This document shows, in pieces, positions 8,148 to 15,946 of a stretch of DNA of 18,564 bases; within the stretch, counting starts at the first letter, position 1, and every line of letters starts with the position of its first letter. The notes below the pieces were generated by a model. That model did not search any database. It saw only the letters and a list, made by a program, of their open reading frames with translations, and was not told where the DNA came from. The translations under genes were made by a program, and so were the position numbers. Origin of the DNA: a bacterium (GTDB lineage: Bacteria > Elusimicrobiota > Elusimicrobia > Elusimicrobiales > UBA9959); the NCBI GenBank assembly GCA_021812825.1, contig JAKAMO010000054.1, positions 1-18,564 of the forward strand, read 5' to 3'.

Positions 8148-11071
8148 TGTGCGGCATCTGCGGCTTCGCCGGGCTTAAGAACGACGGCCTGCTCAAGGCG
8201 ATGAACGCGTCGCTGGTCCACAGGGGCCCCGACGAGGACGGCTTCTTCTCTGAGGAGGACCGCGTCTCGCTCGGCATGCGGCGGCTGAAGATCATAGACC
8301 TGGCCACCGGCTCTCAGCCGATCTTTAACGAGGACCGCAGCGTGGCGGTGGTCTTCAACGGCGAGATCTACAATTTCCGGGAGCTCCGGAAGGACCTGGA
8401 GGCCAAGGGCCATAAGTTCCGCACGAATACCGACACCGAGGTGCTGGCGCATCTTTACGAGGAGCATTACGAGGATTTCCCGAAGCTGCTGCGCGGTATG
8501 TTCGCGTTCGCGCTGTGGGACGCGAAGGAGCGCAAGCTGCTGCTGGGGCGCGACCAGTTCGGCATAAAGCCGCTCTACTACGCGGTCTCGGGCGACAAGC
8601 TCTATTTCGCTTCGGAGCTAAAGGCCCTGCGGCTGGTGTCCGGCCTCTGCGCGGCGCTCGATCCGAAAGCTCTCGATTACTATTTCACCTATCTCTACAT
8701 ACCGGCCCCGCTGACGGCGTATTCCGGCGTCAGGAAGCTGGAGCCGGCCTCGCTGCTGCGCTTCCGCAACGGGACCGCGGCCGTAGAGCGCTATTGGGAG
8801 CTGGAGCCGGAGCAGAACTCCGGCAAGCCGGAGGAATTCTACGTAGAGCGTATACGCGACCTGCTCTCGGAAAGCGTCAGGGAGCAGCTGGTCAGCGACG
8901 TGCCGCTGGGCCTGCTGCTGTCGGGCGGCATGGATTCCGTATCGCTGCTCTCCTTCATGGCGCGGCACGCCGGTTCCGGGGTCAGGACCTTTACCGCCTC
9001 TTTCGGCGGAGGGGGAGGCTTCGACGAGAGCGCGCTCGCGGCGGCCGCGGCCGGGCATTTCGGCGCCGAGCACAAAGCCGTGCGGGTGGAGGCCGACATC
9101 GGCGCGCTGATCAGGAAGCTGGCGGGGCACTTCGACGAGCCTTTCGCGGATTCCTCGGCGCTGGCCACCTACCTGGTGACGAAGGCCGCCCGCTCGGGCG
9201 TGACCGTGGCGCTGGCCGGCATAGGCGGCGACGAGCTTTTTGGCGGGTACCCGCGCCATCTGGGCGCGCGGCTGCTGCCGGCCTGGCTGAAAGCGCCGCG
9301 GGCGTTCAGGCGGCTGGCCGGCGGGGCCGCCTCGCTGCTGCCCGAGAGCCGCTCCTCGTTCAACCTGCCGGGCCGGTTCAAGCGCTTCCTCCGGTCGGGA
9401 GCGGGCGGTTTCGGCGAGGCGTACAACTCCTGGATCTCGTACCTGGGCCCGGAGGAGAAGAGGTCATTTTATTCCGGAGCCCTGCTGGCCGAAGCCGCCT
9501 CCGGCGGGGCGTCGCTGCCAGGCCTGCCGGAGGGCCCCGACGATATCTTCGGCTTCGAGCTGGGTTCGTATCTCCCAGACGACCTGCTCTGCCTGGCCGA
9601 CCGCGCCTCGATGGCCAACTCGCTGGAGCTGCGCGTGCCTTTTCTGGATACCAGGCTGGTGGAATTCATGGCCGGTATCCCGCTGGCGGAGAGGACGCGC
9701 GGCTTCCGGCTGAAATACCTGCTGCGCCGCGCGATGGCGGACCGGCTGCCGGCCGAGATACTCAACGCCCCCAAACACGGCTTCCAGGTGCCGCTGGCCG
9801 AGTGGCAGGAGAAGGGGCTCAAGTCCTTCACCGCGGAGGCGCTCTCCCCTGACAGGGTAAGGCAGGCCGGCGTCCTCTCTCCGGAAGGCGTCAGACGCAT
9901 GCTGGCCGAGCACGCCTCCGGCAGGCGCAATCTCTACGACAGGATCTACGCCGCCTCGGTGTTCCATCTCTGGCTGGAGGACAGCCGGCACAACCCGCCC
10001 GCCACCATCTCAGCGCCCTGGAGCGTGGAAGGAAAGCGGAAGGTCCTGTTCGTGAATCTGGCCGGCATGGGCGACATGGTGATGATGACCCCGGCAGTAA
10101 GAGCGCTGAAGGCCTCGTATCCGGGAGCGGTACTGGAGACGCTGTGCCTGGAGCGCGGCCGTTCCGTAGCGGAGGGGGTGCCCGGCATAGATAAGGTGCA
10201 TTCCGTGCCGATGTGGGGCGCCACGCCGGGGCCGCTGGACCTGCTGCGGCTGGTCCTCAAACTGCTGGACCTGCGCAAGGAAGGCTACGACGCGCTGGTG
10301 AATTTCAGCCTTGTCTCCTCTTTCGGAGGGCTTCTGAAGGTAAGGCTGATCAACCTGCTGGTCGCTCCCGGTTTCTCCGTCTGCAGGATACTGAGGGGGC
10401 TGGGTTCCGCCGGCGACCATGCGCTCTTCGAGGAGAAGGCGGCGGAGGCCAGCGAGGTGGAAATGACCGGCCGCCTGCTGCTCCCGCTAGGCGTGGAACT
10501 GCGGGATACCGGGATAAAGTTCGTTCCGTCGGAAAAGGACATGGCGAAGGTTTCCGGGGACCTGGCCCGGCGCGGTCTTTCCGGCCGTCCCGTCATCGGG
10601 CTCAATCCCGGCGGCTTCCGGCCGTCGAGACGCTGGCCGGCCGAAAAGTGGAAGGAACTGGCCGGACTGCTGAAGAAAAGATACCCCGGGGCGCTTATTC
10701 TGGTGACCGGCTCGGCTGCCGAGGCCGGCCTGGTGAACGGCATAGCCGGGGCCGGCGGGGCGCACGCCGTCGTCGGGTATACCGTGCCGGAGAGCGCCGC
10801 GCTGTATTCCCTGATGGACGTTTTCATAACCAATAATACCGGGCCGATGCATCTGGCGGCGGCGGTCGGGGCCAGGACGGTCTGCATCTTCGGCCCCGGA
10901 GACCACGTGCGCTTCGCGCCCTCGGTGCCGGAGAAGAGGCGCCGCATACTGAGCAAGGGGGCTCCCGATTGCGAAACCCCGTGCGATAAGCCCGAATGCG
11001 ACACTATGGCCTGTTTCGCCGCGATCCCAGCTCATGACGTCCTGGCCGCCGCAGAGGAGCTGCTGGGGTGA
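8147..11071 (+). CDS. Fusion: asparagine-synthase-like amidotransferase + GT9 glycosyltransferase
   Basis: A 974-residue protein with two apparently complete enzymes. Residues 1 to about 618 are a class B asparagine synthase (AsnB type): catalytic Cys2 (MCGICGF), RGPDEDG at 26-32, NGEIYN at 71-76, the ATP-pyrophosphatase P-loop SGGMDS at 259-264, DEPFADSSA at 330-338 and GIGGDELFGGY at 358-368. Residues about 627-974 are a GT9 (heptosyltransferase-type) domain: NLAGMGDMVMMTPAVRALK, LNPGGFRPSRRWPAEKW, NNTGPMHLAAAVGA, and the Cys-rich tail CETPCDKPEC...CF usual in that family. An in-frame GTG at 10025 lies at the joint, but GGAG is only one base before it, so separate translation is unlikely. 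AsnB-like proteins in glycan loci can amidate sugar acids, and GT9 enzymes add heptose or similar sugars; coupling the two in one chain is unusual. Which amide acceptor it uses is inference only. Confidence 0.9.
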   Translation: MCGICGFAGLKNDGLLKAMNASLVHRGPDEDGFFSEEDRVSLGMRRLKIIDLATGSQPIFNEDRSVAVVFNGEIYNFRELRKDLEAKGHKFRTNTDTEVLAHLYEEHYEDFPKLLRGMFAFALWDAKERKLLLGRDQFGIKPLYYAVSGDKLYFASELKALRLVSGLCAALDPKALDYYFTYLYIPAPLTAYSGVRKLEPASLLRFRNGTAAVERYWELEPEQNSGKPEEFYVERIRDLLSESVREQLVSDVPLGLLLSGGMDSVSLLSFMARHAGSGVRTFTASFGGGGGFDESALAAAAAGHFGAEHKAVRVEADIGALIRKLAGHFDEPFADSSALATYLVTKAARSGVTVALAGIGGDELFGGYPRHLGARLLPAWLKAPRAFRRLAGGAASLLPESRSSFNLPGRFKRFLRSGAGGFGEAYNSWISYLGPEEKRSFYSGALLAEAASGGASLPGLPEGPDDIFGFELGSYLPDDLLCLADRASMANSLELRVPFLDTRLVEFMAGIPLAERTRGFRLKYLLRRAMADRLPAEILNAPKHGFQVPLAEWQEKGLKSFTAEALSPDRVRQAGVLSPEGVRRMLAEHASGRRNLYDRIYAASVFHLWLEDSRHNPPATISAPWSVEGKRKVLFVNLAGMGDMVMMTPAVRALKASYPGAVLETLCLERGRSVAEGVPGIDKVHSVPMWGATPGPLDLLRLVLKLLDLRKEGYDALVNFSLVSSFGGLLKVRLINLLVAPGFSVCRILRGLGSAGDHALFEEKAAEASEVEMTGRLLLPLGVELRDTGIKFVPSEKDMAKVSGDLARRGLSGRPVIGLNPGGFRPSRRWPAEKWKELAGLLKKRYPGALILVTGSAAEAGLVNGIAGAGGAHAVVGYTVPESAALYSLMDVFITNNTGPMHLAAAVGARTVCIFGPGDHVRFAPSVPEKRRRILSKGAPDCETPCDKPECDTMACFAAIPAHDVLAAAEELLG

Positions 11072-11889
11072 GCGCCTGTCCCGTATGCGGCGGCGCGGCC
11101 GGCGAGTACCTGCACGGTCTTGAGAGCTGCGGGGCCTGCGGGCTGGCGTTTGCGAACGAGAAATATCTCGGCGCGCCTGTCTACGCGCCCGGCATTGAGG
11201 ACGATATCTATGTTTCGGCCAAGGAACGGCTTTTCGAAGAGGCGTTGGACCGGCTGGAGGAGCTGCGGCCCGCAAAAGGCGCGCTGCTGGACGTAGGGTG
11301 CGCCGGCGGCGAGCTGCTGAAAGCCGCAGCCGCGAGGGGCTGGCGCGCCTCCGGGGTGGAGCCGGACCCGGAGCTGGCGCGGAAGGCGAAAACGGCCGGG
11401 TTCGAGGTGAGCCCGCTGTCGGTGGAGGAGGCTATGCTGGACAAGGCCGCCTTCGATGCTATTACGGTCTTCGAAGCCTTCTGCCTGATGGACAAGCCCG
11501 GTGCGGTGCTGGCAGAGCTGTACAGCCTGTTGAGGCCGGGCGGCGTTATCTATATCCGCGAGTTCAACGCGGCTTTCCACCTGCCGCTGGCCCGGCTGGC
11601 GTCCGCGGGCCTCTTCCGCCCCCTGGAGATGAAGCCGTCCGTGCTTCATAATTTCAATTTCCGCGAGCGCACGCTGCGCTTCATGCTGGAGCGGGTCGGC
11701 TTAGGGAACATAGTCGTACGCAATTCGCGGCCTACCCGGGGCGATCCCTATCGCACCGGCGGCCGGCTGGGCGGATTTCTTACAGGCCTGCTCAAAGTTC
11801 TATACTATTGGCTGGCCCAGGCGGTCTGGGCGGCGACTTTAGGCCGGGTCTTCATAGGGTCGGCGCTCATAGTGACGGCGAGGAAATGA
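11068..11889 (+). CDS. Zinc-ribbon class I SAM methyltransferase
   Basis: Methyltransferase of 273 residues that starts at GTG 11068 (GTGA overlap with the fusion gene). An N-terminal zinc ribbon is formed by C4-x2-C7 and C21-x2-C24 (CPVC, CGAC followed by GLAF). The SAM domain has motif I LLDVGCAGG (73-81), E98 as the ribose-binding acid, and LRPGGVIYIREF further on. The C-terminal 60 residues hold a hydrophobic stretch around LLKVLYYWLAQAVWAATLG that may be a membrane-associated helix. It is a shorter relative in plan of the 2863 gene, so the locus has two ribbon methyltransferases. Likely role: methylation of a sugar or glycan intermediate; the target is unknown. Confidence 0.87.
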   Translation: MSACPVCGGAAGEYLHGLESCGACGLAFANEKYLGAPVYAPGIEDDIYVSAKERLFEEALDRLEELRPAKGALLDVGCAGGELLKAAAARGWRASGVEPDPELARKAKTAGFEVSPLSVEEAMLDKAAFDAITVFEAFCLMDKPGAVLAELYSLLRPGGVIYIREFNAAFHLPLARLASAGLFRPLEMKPSVLHNFNFRERTLRFMLERVGLGNIVVRNSRPTRGDPYRTGGRLGGFLTGLLKVLYYWLAQAVWAATLGRVFIGSALIVTARK

Positions 11890-11890
11890 A

Positions 11891-12565
11891 TTGAGAGCGG
11901 CTATACATCAACTGCAGTACTGGCCCGGCCTGCGCTTCTTCGCGAAGATGCGGCGGGCGGAGCTCTTCATCTACCTGGACGACGTGCAGTTCGAGAAGCG
12001 GGAGTTCCAGAACCGCAACCGCGTCCGCACGCCGCGCGGCTGGCAGTACCTGACCGCGCCGGTGGTCTCCAAGGGCAGGTTCTCGCAGAGGATAAACGAG
12101 GTGGAGCTGGACAATTCGTCGGACTGGCGGGCGGACCACCTGCAGGCGATAAAGCTGAACTATGCGCGCGCGCCGTTCTTCAAGGCGCATCTGCCGGCCC
12201 TGGAGGCGCTGTACGGGCGCGATTACCGGCTGCTGGCGGACCTGGCCATAGCCACTATGGACTTCCTGAAGGAAGGGTTCGACGTCAAAACGCCGGTGAA
12301 GTTCTCCTCCGAGTTCGGCGTGCGGGAAGCGTCCAGCGCCAGGCTCGCCAGGCTCTGCGCGGCGGCCGGAGCGGACGAATATCTCTCCGGGGCCGGGGCG
12401 AAGGCCTACCTGGACCCGAACGTTTTCAGCTACGCCGGCATAAAGCTGGCCTGGCAGGAGTTCGAGCCGCGCGAGTACCCGCAGGCCTTCCCCGGCTTCG
12501 AACCGGACATGTCCGCGCTGGACCTGCTTCTTAACTGCGGGCCGCGCTCGACGGAATGGATATAA
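11891..12565 (+). CDS. WbqC-family protein
   Basis: Protein of 224 residues matching the WbqC-like family, seen from IHQLQYWPGLRFFAKM near the N-terminus, IYLDDVQFEKREFQNRNRV, and the later W-x-P-type region (GWQYLTAPV). WbqC-like proteins occur repeatedly in O-antigen and other glycan loci, often beside sugar-modifying or methyltransferase genes; their precise chemistry is poorly settled. The start is a TTG at 11891: AGGA (11881-11884) lies 6 bases upstream, the previous stop ends one base before it, and the family's conserved opening is right at this codon. Its TAA is followed after one base by the next ATG. Confidence 0.85.
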   Translation: MRAAIHQLQYWPGLRFFAKMRRAELFIYLDDVQFEKREFQNRNRVRTPRGWQYLTAPVVSKGRFSQRINEVELDNSSDWRADHLQAIKLNYARAPFFKAHLPALEALYGRDYRLLADLAIATMDFLKEGFDVKTPVKFSSEFGVREASSARLARLCAAAGADEYLSGAGAKAYLDPNVFSYAGIKLAWQEFEPREYPQAFPGFEPDMSALDLLLNCGPRSTEWI

Positions 12566-12566
12566 T

Positions 12567-13286
12567 ATGAACCGATACATCTCCCAAGCGATAGCCGAAA
12601 TGGACAAGGTGAACGTCTCGCGCCTGGAGCATCCCGGCTCCTGGGCCCTGGACCCCGCTTCCTGCCGGTTCCTCGCCGCTTTCGCCAGGTCCCTTGACGC
12701 GAAACGCATACTGGAGTTCGGTTCCGGTTTCTCCTCGCTGATGCTGGCCCGCGAGATCTGCGGCGAGGCCGAGAATTACCTGCTTTCCATAGACGATTCC
12801 CCGCATTATTCCGCGCTGGCAAAAGAGGCCTTCGAAACCTCCGATTGCAGCGCCAAGGTCGAATTCAGGGTAGCGCCGCTGAGACCGAAACTCTACGGCA
12901 CGCGCCTGCTGCTTTCCTACTCCCTGCCCAAAGGGCTGCTGGAGGCCATGGGGCCTTTCGACCTGGTGCTGATAGACGCGCCGCATCACGACTACGGCAG
13001 GGAGTCTGTCTTCTATGACGCGTTCCCCGCGGTGGCCCCCGGAGGCTATATAGTGCTCGACGACGCCAACCGCGCGGACATGGAGAAGGCCTACGTCCGC
13101 TCCTGGCAGGCCGCCTACGGAGAGGCCATGGACCCCATACTCCTGGACGGCATAGGCAACGGCCTCTGCGTCATCGAGAAGGTCTCGGACGCGGCCCCTT
13201 CCTATAAGAAGGCCGGTTCCTTTACCACGGCCCTCAAGACCGCCCGCAACTTCGCCCGCTTCCTGGCCCGCCCCGCGGACCAGTAG
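12567..13286 (+). CDS. Class I SAM methyltransferase (Methyltransf_24-like)
   Basis: Methyltransferase of 239 residues, last gene of the glycan operon. Motif I is LEFGSGFSS (49-57), D76 follows the second strand (LLSIDDS), the fourth strand reads FDLVLIDAPHHDYGRE, and GGYIVLDDAN comes after. The E-[FW]-G-S-G-x-S-S form and the D-A-P/D-x-x-H element point to the O-methyltransferase-like Methyltransf_24 group and not to the Methyltransf_11 type of the 829 gene. It starts one base after the WbqC stop. An intrinsic terminator overlaps its stop codon. Target unknown; a sugar hydroxyl or a modified sugar made by its neighbours is the simplest idea. Confidence 0.85.
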   Translation: MNRYISQAIAEMDKVNVSRLEHPGSWALDPASCRFLAAFARSLDAKRILEFGSGFSSLMLAREICGEAENYLLSIDDSPHYSALAKEAFETSDCSAKVEFRVAPLRPKLYGTRLLLSYSLPKGLLEAMGPFDLVLIDAPHHDYGRESVFYDAFPAVAPGGYIVLDDANRADMEKAYVRSWQAAYGEAMDPILLDGIGNGLCVIEKVSDAAPSYKKAGSFTTALKTARNFARFLARPADQ

Positions 13287-13318
13287 GTCCTCTGTCCCGG
13301 GAGGTAGGTCCTTTTTTT
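13277..13318 (+). terminator. Intrinsic terminator of the glycan operon
   Basis: GGACC (13277-13281) can pair with GGTCC at 13307-13311, enclosing a smaller CCTC/GAGG stem (13289-13292 with 13301-13304), and seven T follow (13312-13318). GGTCC also occurs at 13286-13290, so GGACC could instead close a short local hairpin. The T run directly after the arm makes a Rho-independent terminator likely, though the stem is broken. Confidence 0.6.
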
Positions 13319-13335
13319 ATATATTTCGGGTCCCA

Positions 13336-13352
13336 CGGCCCTTACGGGGCCG
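13336..13352 (+). other. Short perfect hairpin before the PLD gene
   Basis: CGGCCC (13336-13341) and GGGCCG (13347-13352) form a six-pair stem with a five-base loop, 18 bases before ATG 13371. No T run follows, so it is not a typical terminator. It could add to the preceding terminator or shape the leader of the next gene. Confidence 0.4.
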
Positions 13353-13370
13353 CGCCGGTTCCGCTAGACT

Positions 13371-15068
13371 ATGGGTATGGTACACAGAACCCACGTCTAC
13401 GACCTCAAAATACTCAATCTTCTGCTCTTCGGCTTTTTCGCCATCTTTTTCGCCTGCTTCGCCGAACTCAGCTACGGCCAGCAGGCGCTGGGCCAGCTGG
13501 GCGCCCAGGCCGGCCCCGGGGCCATGTCCGCCGCTCCGGCCGTACCGAAGCCGGCCGCGGGCATGGAGCAGGACAAGGCCGCCCTCATAGCGGCTTTCAA
13601 GGAAAGGCTGGTCAAGCAGGTCACCTCGAACTGGAACCATCCCTCCAGGATAGACGACGCGATAGTAAAGGAACTGGGGCAGGCCTACCAGCAGGGCATA
13701 CTGGAGCCGGTCATAATCGGCGTGCTCAGCGATCCCCGCCTGAAGAAGCTTTTCCCGGCCGGCGCCAAGATGAAGCCGGAAGAGGCCGCGCGCGTTTTCT
13801 CGATGTACGTGGGCGCGGAGCTGGAGTCCAGCGGCAACGTGCCCGGCGTGGCGGCCGTGGAGAGCTGGGACGAGATGACGGCCCGCCACCTGGCCCTCAC
13901 CAGGCCCGGCGCCCCGGTATCCTCCGGCAGGGCCTTCCTTGACGGCGTGGCCGCGGTGCAGAACACTCCTTTTTCCGCTGGCAACCGCATAGAGCCGCTG
14001 GTGAACGGCGAGGCCTCCTTCCCCAAGCGCGCCGAGCTGATGCGCTCCGCCAAGAAGAGCATCTTCCTGACCACCTGGGCCTTTTATGACGACGAGACCG
14101 GCCACCACACCGCCGACATCCTGAAGGCCAAGAAGAAGGAAGGCCTGGACGTGCGGTTGATGATAGACAAGGACACGGCCGGCCTCTACGACAAGGGGAT
14201 CCTCGCCGAGATAGCGGCAGCCGGCATCCCGGTGCTGCGCTACCAGCCGCAGGGCAAGGAATATTACGAGTTCCACTCCAAGATACTGATAGTCGACGGC
14301 AAATACGCGGTGCTGGGCGGCATGAACATCGGCAACGAGTACTCCCACATGGCCGGCGAAGAGCGCTGGCGCGACACCGACGTGCTGGTGCAGGGTCCGG
14401 CGCTAAAGGACGCGATGCGCTTCTTCGCCGAGGCCTGGAACGCGCAGGCGGCGGTTGACGGCCTGGCGCTGCGCGCCAATGCCGCCGATTACGACGGCGC
14501 CCCTGCGGGGGCCGCGGACGCCTCCATAGTCTGGAACAACCCCGGCCAGGAGCCCTATATACTCCTTTCCATGCTGCGCGCCGTCTACGGCGCCGAGAGG
14601 CGCATCAACATAGAGAACGCCATCATCGTGCTGATGCCGTCGATGAAGCAGGCCCTGCTGGACGCGCGGGCCCGCGGCGTGGAGGTCAACATCCTCTCCA
14701 ATTCGCTCGAGACCATAGGCGACAAGATCATGAGCGCTATGATACTCGGCAGCTTCCCGGAGCTGGTGAAGGCCGGCGCCCACATCTACCTGAAGGAGGG
14801 CGGGCTGCCCAACCGCCTGCACTCCAAGTTCATGACGGTGGACGGTTCCTACGGCACCATAGGCTCCTTCAACCTGCAGCCCCGCTCCATACGCTACGTG
14901 CGCGAAATAGCGGTCAACTTCAGCGACCGCGGCGCGGTCTCCGCGCTGGACTCGGCCTTCGCCAAGGACATAGCCGCCGCCGACAAGGTCAACAAGGTCA
15001 AGGACCTGCACATACCGTACATGCCCATCAAAGGCCTGATCCACAACCTGATGTTCAACCAGCTGTAA
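13371..15068 (+). CDS. Exported phospholipase D / cardiolipin-synthase-like protein
   Basis: Protein of 565 residues with two HKD (HxK-x4-D) active-site motifs: H302-K304-D309 (FHSKILIVDGKYAVLGGMN) and H484-K486-D491 (LHSKFMTVDGSYGTIGSFN). Two motifs in one chain are the layout of cardiolipin synthases and bacterial phospholipase D enzymes, which make or break phosphodiester bonds in phospholipids. The N-terminus has a hydrophobic stretch (ILNLLLFGFFAIFFACFA) followed by ELSYGQQ, so it is probably exported or membrane-anchored. The catalytic region is preceded by about 200 extra residues, unlike the paired membrane helices of typical bacterial Cls. An in-frame TAG at 13365-13367 limits the start to 13371 or the ATG at 13377. 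No Shine-Dalgarno is visible. It stands alone between two terminators. The choice between synthase and hydrolase cannot be settled here. Confidence 0.88.
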   Translation: MGMVHRTHVYDLKILNLLLFGFFAIFFACFAELSYGQQALGQLGAQAGPGAMSAAPAVPKPAAGMEQDKAALIAAFKERLVKQVTSNWNHPSRIDDAIVKELGQAYQQGILEPVIIGVLSDPRLKKLFPAGAKMKPEEAARVFSMYVGAELESSGNVPGVAAVESWDEMTARHLALTRPGAPVSSGRAFLDGVAAVQNTPFSAGNRIEPLVNGEASFPKRAELMRSAKKSIFLTTWAFYDDETGHHTADILKAKKKEGLDVRLMIDKDTAGLYDKGILAEIAAAGIPVLRYQPQGKEYYEFHSKILIVDGKYAVLGGMNIGNEYSHMAGEERWRDTDVLVQGPALKDAMRFFAEAWNAQAAVDGLALRANAADYDGAPAGAADASIVWNNPGQEPYILLSMLRAVYGAERRINIENAIIVLMPSMKQALLDARARGVEVNILSNSLETIGDKIMSAMILGSFPELVKAGAHIYLKEGGLPNRLHSKFMTVDGSYGTIGSFNLQPRSIRYVREIAVNFSDRGAVSALDSAFAKDIAAADKVNKVKDLHIPYMPIKGLIHNLMFNQL

Positions 15069-15092
15069 GGCTTTACGGCCGCAGGAACGACG

Positions 15093-15114
15093 GGCCCGCT
15101 TCGGCGGGCCTTGC
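15093..15114 (+). terminator. Intrinsic terminator after the PLD gene
   Basis: GGCCCGC (15093-15099), a UUCG loop and GCGGGCC (15104-15110) make a perfect seven-pair hairpin, 24 bases after the TAA. The following TTGCTGT is only moderately T-rich, so termination may be partial. Confidence 0.6.
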
Positions 15115-15196
15115 TGTCCGAACCCGCGAAACCACCCATCCTCACGTTCATGCCCCTCAATGAAGCTCCTTGGCGTTTTAAGGGGCGGCATTGTAG

Positions 15197-15202
15197 TATA
15201 AT
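15197..15202 (+). promoter_or_regulatory. Perfect -10 box before the response regulator
   Basis: TATAAT lies 15 bases before ATG 15218. The nearest -35-like hexamer, TTGGCG at 15170-15175, is 21 bases away, too far for a standard sigma-70 spacing. Transcription would start about 9 bases before the ATG, giving a very short leader with only a weak AGG as ribosome site. The promoter may need an activator. Confidence 0.5.
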
Positions 15203-15217
15203 GAATTCCGGTTAGGT

Positions 15218-15943
15218 ATGGGCAACACGATACTGATAGTCGAAGACAATCCTATTGAGCTTACGGTCCTGGCCGGGTTCTTTCGCGTCGAAGGTTTCAC
15301 GGTCTACCAGGCAAAAAACTGCGCCGAAGCCATAGAGCTGGCCGGCCGCCATCTCCCCGACTGTTTCCTGCTGGATTACCACCTGGGAGGGGAGACCACC
15401 GCCGCTCCCATCTGCGGCTTCATCCGCTCCGACGCGCGTCTGCGCGCCAAACCCATCCTGATACTCAGCGGCGACCCCGAGCAGGCCATACGCAGCTACG
15501 AGGTCTGCAAGGCCGACGTCTTTATAGAGAAAGGCAAGCGCTATTCCGAGGTGCTGGCGCTCGTCAGACGCCAGCTCCATCGCGCGGACTGGAGCAGCGG
15601 CCTGCTTAAGAAGGGCGACCTCACGCTGGAGAGCCGCCGGCTGCGCCTGCTGAGGCCGAAATATCCGCCGATACCGCTTTCCCCGGAACAATTCCGATTC
15701 TTCGCCGCCCTTTTCGAGAAAAGCCCGGCGTTCGTGCGCGAAGCCGAATTGTGCGAACACGTCTTCGGCAGATGCGACGCGGAATGCCATGCCGCGCTCT
15801 GCTCGCTGGCCTACCGCCTGCGCGCCAGGCTGGGCCGGCAGCTGGCCCGCCGCATCAAGAACGTCCGCAGCTGCGGCTGGATCTACGTCCAGCCCCGCGT
15901 GCGCGCCGGCAGGACGCGCGCCTGCAGCCCTGAGATGGCCTGA
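15218..15943 (+). CDS. Orphan OmpR/PhoB-type response regulator
   Basis: Protein of 241 residues with an N-terminal receiver and a C-terminal winged helix. The receiver has all key residues: the acidic pocket E9-D10, phospho-acceptor D53 (LLDYHLGG), S84 (ILSGD) and K105 (FIEKG). The C-terminal part (about 115-225) follows the PhoB pattern: GDLTLESRRLRLL, LSPEQFRFFAAL, REAELCEHVFG, a recognition-helix region LAYRLRARLG, and the wing strand IKNVRSCGWIYV. It should bind DNA when phosphorylated by a histidine kinase, but no kinase gene is nearby, so its partner is encoded elsewhere. It has its own upstream terminator and -10 box, and terminator-like hairpins follow it. Targets are unknown; the promoter with a palindrome just downstream is a candidate to test. 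Confidence 0.9.
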   Translation: MGNTILIVEDNPIELTVLAGFFRVEGFTVYQAKNCAEAIELAGRHLPDCFLLDYHLGGETTAAPICGFIRSDARLRAKPILILSGDPEQAIRSYEVCKADVFIEKGKRYSEVLALVRRQLHRADWSSGLLKKGDLTLESRRLRLLRPKYPPIPLSPEQFRFFAALFEKSPAFVREAELCEHVFGRCDAECHAALCSLAYRLRARLGRQLARRIKNVRSCGWIYVQPRVRAGRTRACSPEMA

Positions 15944-15946
15944 ACG

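Noticed and set aside
10025..11071. Separate GT9 gene starting at an internal GTG
   Set aside because: GGAG lies only one base before this GTG, no stop separates it from the upstream domain, and the frame is continuous. A fusion is the simpler reading.
12561..12566. TATAAT directly before the last methyltransferase start
   Set aside because: It is formed by the end of the WbqC gene and its TAA stop, touches the ATG, and has no matching -35 box. An internal promoter is not supported.
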